In this document: positions 1-10,500 of the stretch, in pieces | Layout: each line of letters starts with the position of its first letter | How positions within the stretch are numbered: position 1 is the first letter of the stretch | NCBI GenBank assembly: GCA_916613615.1 | Contig: OU744726.1 | Span: forward strand, 16,743,515-16,807,514 | Source: Steromphala cineraria | Lineage: Eukaryota; Mollusca; Gastropoda; Trochida; Trochidae | Direction of reading: 5' to 3' | DNA length: 64,000 nt | The notes under the pieces: model-generated | Told to the model about the DNA's origin: nothing | Database searches by the model: none | Seen by the model: the letters and a program-made list of their open reading frames with translations, nothing else | Translations under genes and position numbers: made by a program

Positions 1-210
1 ATATTTTCATATTTCTTAAAATGTTTTTTTTTATTTCCATGGATACGACTCTTATTTGGACTCTGTTCATGAAAGGTTTCTTTTCATATATATATGCTTA
101 TATTATTATGAACCTTGCTTGAAAAATTTACAATTATCTTTCAAAAGTTTACATCTTACGATCATGTGGAACCGGTGGGATATGTCATCTTCTGATGACT
201 CTTGTTGAAT
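1..210. repeat. dispersed repeat, copy 1 (related to 53401-53780)
   Basis: This segment closely matches 53570-53780: shared landmarks are the words ggactctgttcatgaaagg, acaattatctttcaaa and gatcatgtggaaccggtggg in the same order. It ends in gactcttgtt just before the hairpin at 217-371. It is most likely the 3' part of an old dispersed repeat lying in a 5' intron of the copy A ligand gene. No coding potential was seen. Confidence 0.75.
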
Positions 211-216
211 TAGGGG

Positions 217-371
217 ATAAATCCATTCTGTTTTTTATTTTGGGGTTGTATGTCGTGCATTCTTTACCCCTAAATATAATTTCAAACCGAGCTTGCGAGG
301 TTTGAAATGTTTATTTAGGGGTAAAGAATGCACGACATACAACCCCAAAATAAAAAACAGAATGGATTTAT
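217..371. repeat. perfect 59-bp inverted repeat with nested inner hairpin
   Basis: Arms 217-275 and 313-371 are perfect reverse complements by eye (59 bp each). The 37-bp spacer contains a second stem (279-288 with 299-308, atttcaaacc/ggtttgaaat) around a 10-base loop. The structure lies at the end of the dispersed repeat at 1-210. It could be a fold-back MITE or a source of hairpin RNA; the sequence does not decide which. Confidence 0.85.
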
Positions 372-1391
372 CACCATTCTAACATGACTAATTAGTCAAA
401 AAAGGTGGAACTATTTTGACTTGCGCAAAAGCAATGTGATTAGGTCAAACCGGTGCAGACCGGTTCCACTCACTTGCAAAACAACGGTACAGTTCACTTT
501 CATACAGAACACATAACAATTAAAATGTCATTACATACAGAAAACACGTTTTTAAATAGACTCATCTCTAATCTATTGAGCATATTATCAATAGAAAACA
601 GTTTTCAATGTCGTCAAAGTTACGAATTTTTACCTAAATCCATGGGTCGACCTATCACCCCTACAAGAGCGACAAGGACTGACCAAATCAAGGGACGTTA
701 CTCTGAAAATAGTTGTTCACTACGTGTCGATGAACTGTTTCAAACTTAGTGGAAGCTGTCAAGAAAGTTATATTTGGTGTCATGGTTGGCGAGACTGTGA
801 CAGGAAAAGTGGTCACTTGTAAATTAGAGGTAGGGTCAGTGACAGCGTTCAGCGAAATTAAAGAATAAAGTCGCTTCCTTTCATTTGACGAATCGCTGTA
901 TGAGAGGTGTTGCGATCGTTGATTTTGTTTTTAGATCTGTGGACTGTGATTAATTTACATCGCGAAGCAGTAAGAAACACTTCAAACAGGAACAAAAAAA
1001 CTGGTTATTCGATTAAAATTTGTAGGTGTTTCAAAATGTCGACACGTTTCTGATATTGAAATTTAAAGCGTCGTCGCCAACATGTCTATTGTAAACAGAA
1101 AGTCGCCGAGTGCAGATTGTATCCTCGTGCGCGGAGGAATGTGAAGCGGTCGTAAATATTTAGAGGTGATTATCGGCGAAATAATTACTCCAAAATGTTT
1201 ATGAGTAACCAATCAGAACGCAGTATTTTCAAACTAGTTTTCGTGTCATGTTAGAATTAAGATTTCTTAACTTATATAAGAATCTTAACTTATATAAGAA
1301 TGTTCCATATCGACTCTCTGTGATTTGACTTATTGAAAGAAACTCAAATGAATATGAAATATGTAAATAATGCGATTTTTTTCTTTTTCAG
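372..1391. other. intronic stretch without recognised gene
   Basis: I see no coding exon here. A short tandem duplication of cttaacttatataagaat lies near 1268-1300. The segment ends in a pyrimidine-rich tract and CAG acceptor (tttttctttttcag) for the exon at 1392. The missing MNNL exons of copy A should lie further upstream, outside the window, because copy B has about 1.45 kb of intron at the equivalent place. Confidence 0.5.
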
Positions 1392-1555
1392 GCATCATTC
1401 GGTATCCGGCTAAAAGCTTATGATGAAGACACTTTCCGTGATGATTATATTGGTACAGCCGTCATAAATATTGAAAACTTCAAACCATCAGCAAATGGTT
1501 CAGTTGAAACATCGGAATACGTCAATGAGAAGATGGTTTCAACTTACCGTTTTGA
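1392..1555 (+). CDS. copy A exon: MNNL domain C-terminal part
   Basis: The exon opens in phase 0 after tttttctttttcag and ends in phase 2 before gtaggt (164 nt). It encodes ASFGIRLKAYDED... through ...MVSTYRF, matching copy B exon 27989-28152 in length and at about half of its residues. The motif DDYIGTA is shared. This is the C2-like end of the MNNL domain that precedes DSL in Notch ligands. Confidence 0.8.
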
Positions 1556-4500
1556 GTAGGTCTTTTACAGTACCTACCTAGTGAAAAATGTCAAACAGTC
1601 ACTTTATGGTCAATTGATAAATGTTATTGGGGTATCAGATTGCAGTAATGTAACCATTTAACCATTTTAGTAGAGGATAAATTGACATCTTTGGTCTCTA
1701 ATATGAGAGGATGGCATTTTATCTGATGATTGTCCTCTTTGTCCCCTATAACAAGCCTCACCACATACCAACTTTCATTCCTGATGAAGCGAGCAATGTG
1801 CTTGTGAAACGTTGAAAGTGTACATATTTGGATGGTTCTTGACAATGTTCTAATAGAAATATCTGATATTATGCATAATCACGAAACACATATTTATCCC
1901 AGTGTAGAGATCAGTGTCAGAGCCTACTGTGAAGTGGACTACTACGGGTCTGACTGTAACACGTACTGTGAAAACAACGTCAACGGTCATTACACATGCG
2001 ATGGAGAAACGGGCAGTAAAATTTGTGATGAAGGTTAGTTTCAAGCTTTACTGAAGAGTTTAGAATTAAGATCAAATGGTTATTTCTATTTGGCTTGAGA
2101 CATCGTAGACCAATCAAGATTTGAGAGTTTATGTAACAATAGAACCACTACATATGGGAATACCCTCAGGCTATTATTTGATAACCTGAACAAAATCATA
2201 AAATGTTATCATCATTCTTCATTTGATTCATTTGTATCTTTGGCATCTTTTACATGGAGACTTAAAGGGACATAAAGTCACAACGTTTGAAGCTATTGGT
2301 TGTATTCTCTCAAAGTTTGATGGAATAAAACAACACAAAAAGTTAACCGAAAGCTAAAGTCGTTGAAACACAACCACACTTATAATAATTCAGACACCCG
2401 AGGACCACAGTCAGCTGCACATAAAAAACTGACTTTCGATGCATATCATGAGAGTGTTTCTTTTAAAACAAGCCGCAGGGATGCTTTGTTGACCGTTACA
2501 AGCGCTCTTCGACCGTTCTCGGCTTCTTTTGTACCCGATACAGATACAAATTTCTGATTCGGAAGCATTTGCTCCCATTGACAATGTATATTTCAGTTTT
2601 CGAGGATATTTCCTCTTATTTGGGGGGATTTTTGTTCCATTTTAGAGTTTTGTATACAGTGTTGAAGATTTGTTTGCCGTTTGTATAGTAGGCCTTCATA
2701 ACCTACTCTCACGTCTGTGGTGATTTGTGAGCATTGGACACCTGATGACCCTTCTGGCCCTCATTCCGGCAGCTTTGAGCCCCGAGTTTGGTTGCTCAAG
2801 CGGCGATGAGTTAACCATACCCTTTTCAGATGGGTGCTTGAAGCATCTAACACGTCGTAACATAGCTTTATCCTCCGTGGAAGGTCCCTCACATCATTTG
2901 TTTGTGCATGCTTCCTGACCAGACAGCTTATGACATGGAAGTGGAAGCTAGTTCTTCTGGCAATTTTCTTGTAAGAAAGTCCTTCTTGATGAAGCCCAAT
3001 GATCTGCCATCTCAATGCATTTGAAATTCTCCTTAGTGCCATTGTCAATGAGAAGTGAAATAAGTGGTAAAGTCGGAACCGATCCTAATATATCCAATAC
3101 TTGTGATTGTTTGAAACGTTGGTTTCTGCAAGACATGGGTGGCGGGATTCACGTGCTTGTGGTTACGTTCGTGAGACACCTTTTTTCAAAAAGTAAAAGC
3201 TTATTTTATCACCAATAGAACATTTGCCATAATGGCCAATAAATTTTCGCTGCATTAAAACAAAAAAAACCCAGTCATTGCAATATTGCAATATCCCAAC
3301 CAACCCTAAACATTGCAAAAATAAATTGATCTGTTGAGTTAACCGACCCAACCATTTTAAATGCCTTTGTTGTTGGCTGGTGAACCAATACTCATTGACA
3401 GTAGCGTTCCTTCAGAAACTCCACAGTTATCATTATGTAGTTTAGAGATAGAGTTTTCCATGTATGCATAAACGTGTATCAATATCTTATCTTACAGGCT
3501 GGACAGGCGAGCACTGTGACACGGATATAGACGAATGTAGAACACAGAACATCTGTCAGAACAGTGGAACATGTGTCAACCATGTGGGAACTTTCAGCTG
3601 TCACTGTCAGCCTGGTTTCAGAGGTATATATCTAAACATTTCAATGTTGTGGATCATAAGTCAGTTAAAGCTTTCAAAATCGAGCAAAATCGATATTAGG
3701 CCTTCTAGTTGATTTCATGGAACAGTCAAAGAAGAAAGCTATTGGGATTTTGATGAACGTAGCACTGATTGTAGTAAAATAAAAATAAATAAGTTATAAT
3801 GATATAAAGATTAACTCTTTTCATAAACATTAATAATTTGTAACAATTCCGTAAATGAGTGATTGTTTGAAATAGTTAGAAGAATGCATTAGATAAATAT
3901 AACATTGTTATAAAAGAATGTAGTTTAGAAAAAACAACATTTCTGCCCCAATATTAAATACATTTTATATTTTTTATGCCCCTGAATAGGAGATTCCGGG
4001 GTATATTGTTTTTGCATCTGTGTGTCTCTGTGTGTGTGTGTCAGTCTGTTTGCCACAACAACTTTCACCTCGCTCAAAACATTTGATTGCTTAGGGGTAG
4101 ACCTTTGAAATTTCACATTTGCATCTATTGCGATAAGACCTTTCAGATGAAGTCATAATTTTTGACCTCGTGGCCTCGACTTTTGAACAGCAAGCATTTT
4201 TCGAAAACTTTAACCGTGGCCATAACTTGTGATTTTATGGAGATAAATGTAGACCTTTGATATTCAACATGTGAATCTATCATGATAAAACCTTTCAGAT
4301 GAAGTAATAATTTTTTACCTCGTGACCTTGATCTTGGAGCAGAAAACATTTTTCGAAAACTTTAACCATGGCCATAACTTGTGATTTGATAGAGATAGAC
4401 CGTTGATATTTCACATGTGCATCTATAATGATGAGACTTTTCCGACGAAGTCATCACTTTTGACCTCGTGACCTTGACCTTGGCGTCGTTGGCATTGCTC

Positions 4501-7500
4501 TGATCGAGCCTGTTTTTTGAGAGTTGGCATTAATTATTCAGAATCCCTTTTGGTATTTACTCTGACACTGTGCAAAATCTGTCATCACAATAAAAGAGAT
4601 TAATCATTAACTTTAACACTGGTAAGTTTCCTTTAAAAATGTAATTCTTTCATTATTTCAGGCCTCCACTGTGAGCACGTGTATGACCACTGTCGGTTCA
4701 ACCCCTGCAGGAACAAGGGCACGTGTAGTCAAGACAACGGGGAGGTCACGTGTCAGTGCCCCCTTCTATGGGGAGGGGTGCGGTGTGAGGAGTCTGTGAA
4801 CCCCTGTCAGTCATCACCTTGTCACAATAAAGCCTCCTGTGACGTCATACAGTACTGGCCTGGGTACACGTGCACCTGTGTGAATCACTGGAAGGGACAG
4901 CATTGTGACGTTAAGAAAGCTGTCGAGTTTCTCGGAGGTAAGTATATCAAGGCTGCAAATTCACATTCAATGTTAGCATACACAACGTCATGATTAACAA
5001 AAATTGAGTCAATCATATGGTTGATAGTTGTTAATATTATACGAGTCACTTTCATTTTTATATGATCTGCTTTTAGGGATATAGTCTCTTACTCGAATTC
5101 CCGGGCCAGAAATCTCTGTTACCAGAGACATAGTCCTCATAATCTTCAAAGTCGAGATTTACTTGAACAATGTATGTGTCTGGGTAATTTGAACGAACAT
5201 TTTTCTTCATCAGTCTGACAAAGGTAACACGGACATTCTGTTCACGAGTGTATTCATATATAAGGTCTTTTACCAATTCAAATGGTTCCTCTGTACTTAC
5301 ATTATACAACACAAATCTTTTAGTTTTGACTCGAGGAACGCCCTGGAGAACATGATACCTCTTAGAAAGTGATCTTATTTGATGTACGGTATCACCTTTT
5401 ACCTTATCTCTAGTGATGGTGTTGGTCTTCGTCATTTGATGGTCAGTCTGCTTTCTGGAATCAGTGATGTCTGTATGACGTAGATCAAGCGACGGGAAGT
5501 CCTTATTGTAGTCTTCGTATAAGGTGGTGGTGATGTTCCTGTCCTCCTGTGGTGGAGACGCGATATAACTCTCTGTCTGGCCTGATATGACTGGAATGTG
5601 ACGTGGTTCCTGATCCTCCTTTACTGTAGTTTCTTTGTCAAGTGATGACGTTTGGTTCTGTGCTGTATACACAGATGTCGACGATGTTGACGTCGACGTC
5701 TCACTGTTAAGGGATATTCCATCTGGTTTGTAACAAGAATTCTTTTTATGATTCGCGACACTAGTAAGCTTGGACTCAATTGACTTTAACTTGACTTCCA
5801 CAGATGTGATTTATTCTCCTGAGAGGACAATTTTATAGTTCTGCTCTTAGCTCAGTTCGTCTGTCTTCTGAATCTCTAAGTCTAGAGTGTAGGTCAGTTA
5901 TAGATTTATCTTGCTCTTGTATTATCTGGTTTAGTTGGTTGAGTTGAGGCGAGTTGGTAAGCTGCTGGTATGTTCAGTGCTGGCGGTGTTGCATGATTCG
6001 GAGTTTTTGGGTTGGAATACCGCATGGGACGCGGACCGAAAAAAGTATAGAATTAGTACTATTTAAGATAGTACAATCCCATATATAACAATATTTAAAT
6101 TTGCTCATTATCTAAATGACATTTATCTCCATTCATTTTAAGGAGTAAAAGTGAAATTTGCGAGTTGATAATGTATTATAGGCCATATACTAGCATTCAT
6201 GTAAATTTGACTCGGGGAATTTGGCTTTCGCGAATATATTTGACTATTTAATATTTTCATTGAAAACATGTGTGTTTCATGTATTTACCATTTTGGGAAT
6301 AAATATGCGAGACATTTTGAGTGGAGTGGCTCTTAAACAGACAATGACATGACCAGCCAAGGCCAAAGGAAGTAAACAATTTAAGATATTGTTCAAATAA
6401 ATCATCCTGTGTTCATTTTTATCATTAAAAAATTCAAATTATAACATTTCAGTAACTCTTTGGTAAGAGGTATATTTTGACAAGGCAAATAGAGATCTAA
6501 ATAAAGATATGAATAAAGTCGACCTAGCTATTGGAGAATGAACTAGGCCTACATCTATAGTATAGACTTATTTAAAAAGGGTTTGTCAACTGCTGCAATG
6601 GAAATAATATAAATCCTTTTACGCGTATCAAAAGAATTCTTGTCATGTGATATGCATGTGGACACGTACCAGTTTATATTAATCCAGTTCAAATACATGT
6701 ATTCATGCTTATTCTAAAGGAGAGGGAGTAAAGAAATCCTTCCGCATTCCTGTAGCCATAGAGAGGTCATCGTTTTAATTAGGTATATTGAGCGTAGGTT
6801 GTATAACACTGTGATGCCCCAATTTATATAATATTATAAGTAATATCCCCATAACCCCCGAGTCTGGATGACATAACGAATTTATCCTACCGAATGTTTA
6901 AACAAAACGCACATTTTATGACAAAAGAGTAGGCAACTATGTCGAAACGTCGCCCACATAGAATAAAGAAGATGTTCATCCATAAGAATTGTCCTTATCA
7001 TATTGGAAATGTTTATAAACCAGTTGTTTTGGAGAGATCTTGAAAATTGGAAATATACAGACACTAAAAATTACTAAAATGTTTGTATGGTTTGTTACAT
7101 AATAAAACTATCCATTAGTTACTTCATATTGTACTGTATACCGAGAAATGAATCACTCATTCACTTTGAACATATTCATTGCAAAATTTCATAACTTTCC
7201 AAAAAATATGAACAGACATCTATATTGTGTAGAAATACAGAAGAAAAAGATGAAAAGAGTTTCTTAGTGACTCTTCTGTCAAATATTCACAATATGAACT
7301 TAACTAACTAATTATAACACTTTGATTAAACATTGTGTTTACCCATGTGCGTGTGTTTATTTATATATATTATGTTTCTGCCCGGATATAGGTATGGGGA
7401 CAATGAAAACAATCGTTTTGTCAGTAAGAAATTTTTACGATGTTGTAATTCCCTGGATATGTATATACATGTAGATGTAAGCAAAGTAGTGTAGTCATAT

Positions 7501-10500
7501 AGCAATTTGATTATGATTTTCGCCTTCCTTGGTTTGAAACCCACGCATCAAGCTTTATTCCAGTGAAGGGAACTTTCTTCCCGTAGCCTAGAAAACATTG
7601 AAACATGTCACAAGTGTCTCTTTATGTAGGCTCTCACAAATATTTTTCGCAGTAATATGAATTTTAATTCATAAAGTAATACAAAACAGTATTTCCAAAG
7701 TCACAGTTATTTTAAAAGAACTGAAGGATATATTCAACTTTTGAATAATTGTGCATCTTTTCACAGACAGTCTGTTAGAAAAAATTATAAGTTATTTATG
7801 GACTTAAATCGTCTAGTATCTATCAACATGTTTAAATGATAAACATTGATGTCACTAACATTTTTTTCTAACAAATATCTTTCCAATCCACAGACACGTA
7901 CATGATTACACTGAATGGCATCATTGACGTCACAAACCGGAAGCAGCTCGATTTCGGGCTTGAGAGGCTGTCACGTGACTTAGGAAAGGTTTACGTCAAA
8001 ACTCAAACCAACATATTACTGATAAAACCTGGGTACGTTCTTTGTTAAATTTTGTTAAAAATAACAGTTCTCGACCTGAGGTCAGGCTATGATGAAGACA
8101 CGTTTGTTTTACGCAACATTCAAACTAAGAGTTTCAATGGTTGATTCAACGCCCCTTTAATATGAGACTTAAGGTGTCAGCTTGGGCAAGAGATTTTATT
8201 AAAGAGACACAGAGTATGTTGATAGGATCACATATGTCAAATTTTGAAATCGATGTTATTACATCGGGAGCCACTAACTGTTACTGAAAATAACAAGTCA
8301 AAGGTCAATCAGTACATTTCGAGCGAAAATACGGAAACCTTGTCATAAGCTAACAGGAAGATATATTCGATTCGATAGTGTTTATTAGGAATTGTAACTA
8401 ATAGGTAGATTAATTGGATGCATAATTTCGAATATTAAACGTATTTGAAATGTTTTCTTGATTTTTCCATAAATTCAAGCATTTTAGAGATATTATGCAT
8501 AAATTGATATATTTGCAAGTCCAGTGATGAGATATGAACTTCAATCAGCATATTAGATAATTATTTTGTAGCTGATCAAAACCAAATAAAATTTTAAGAA
8601 AGATACTTTAAAAAATGTGCATCTGTTAACCCAGCAGGAAATGAGTACCTGATAGATCGTGTGTTTGTGTTGACCTTCTAACGACTGATTGGTCAGTTTG
8701 GCTGACACTAGGGTAATGATACTCCCATAGCGCGTTGAGCAACCACTGATTGGACAGATAGGTGCGCTCTATAAATTGAATAATCCTGTTTATCATAACC
8801 TTTAGATTGACCTCCAGTTTCTATAAAATATTTTCTAAAAGCATGATTATTTAATTCGATGATTAAAAGAAGTCTACGAGCAAACGCCCCTCCCAAATCT
8901 AGCCTTGCTTTACAGGAGAGTATGCTTTTGCCGATTTACAGTTCTTGGGTTTGACTACAGCGTTTCTGAGTTTTCATTTGTTCCAAAAACATTGTTGTAA
9001 GACCAGATCTTGGTTTCCCAAGCCGAAAACTATGCGGAAAAAGTAGATGAAAAACTCAATCAACACTTATCGCATGTTTTGTTGTCACCGAGCAATCTGA
9101 AGTAGATTTAGATCGACAGGTTTTTGATATTAGGTATGAAACTGTCGACCTTAATTTATTCAAATTTCTCACCGAGAAACTTGGTCGTGTATTTCAAGAA
9201 CGCCCAAAGTGAAAAGCGTATATCTGTATACATTCTGGTATTTCGAAATCATATTTAAATGACTGAGGCTTTGGAAATGATTATTCTAAAACAGCGTTGT
9301 TGATAGCAAATAGCTGCAGTTGCGTTCAATCAAGGTTATCCCTTTTTAGTCCGAGAACTTGTCCCATTACAACAGAATATTGGACTTACCTCTGTTGGGG
9401 AGAAAATGCTTTTATCAAGGCAAATGGGTTAACTTTGAGTTACACTTTTTGTATTCAAAGGGTTGAGGTTACGATCGTGACGTTCTACATGTCACGTGAT
9501 GACGGACCAGTGAAATACGATGAAATCCACAGCATCTTCACTAATCACACCACTGGAGTGATCAACAGTTATCTCCCTTTGCCTCTATATGACCACATAG
9601 ACGTAGGTTTTTTCCTTATACAATTTTAAACCAATCTAGTTAAAACGAACTGTAATCTTCTATTATTATATACAGGAATTTACGGACTAGGGTCATAGTC
9701 AGCTGACCTTCAGCGAATTTTAACCCACTGAGGACAGGACGTGTGTTTTAAAATAATCAAAGTCAAATTTTGATTGGCTGATTTACGCGCTTTCGCTACA
9801 TGAAATGTATGACTTTATTTGTAATTGTATGTTTGTGTCTCATAAGCCTTATGGCTGGATGCTGACTTTTAACAGCTTTTTATACTGTGATATATATATT
9901 TACAGTATGTATATGTGACACAAGAATAAAATACTATTCTTCTTCTTCTTCATGAAAAAGCTTTGTGATTCTCTAGCTGTAATGACGGACCATTACAGCT
10001 TAATTAGGTCTTCAAGACGAAAGTCTGAAGACCTATTGTTTTTATCCGAATTATTATTATTATTATTATTATTATTTGTACTGATTTTGTGTCAAATGTA
10101 CAGCCTTCCCATCTTAACCGAATTTCATGAAATTTTCAGGGAATGTAGCTTGTTCCTCAACTTAGTGAATGACCGTGGCGATTTTTGAATTTCGCTTTCG
10201 TTTTTGAGTTATCTCCCCTTAAAGGAAAAACTTCAAACCTCAATTTCTCGGTAACTAAGGGAGATAATTTCATAAAACTTTCACCAAAATGTGGGCAACA
10301 CCATTCCCCATCCATTCAGTCCATAGCGGTTTTCGGCCGTATAAATAGATTTTTTGCTATTTTCGAAAAACTGAAATTTTGGCCAAATTTTCAAGTTTTG
10401 ACGGTACGCGTCTTTGAAAATCTTCTCCTCACTAACTACGATACATACAGAAGCATACTATAGCTCATTTGAAAGCTGAATGAATGCTGTTTAAAAGAAC

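Noticed and set aside
453..749. 98-codon plus-strand frame near the left edge
   Set aside because: No domain, no splice context and low-complexity neighbours; it does not match the missing MNNL exons of copy A.
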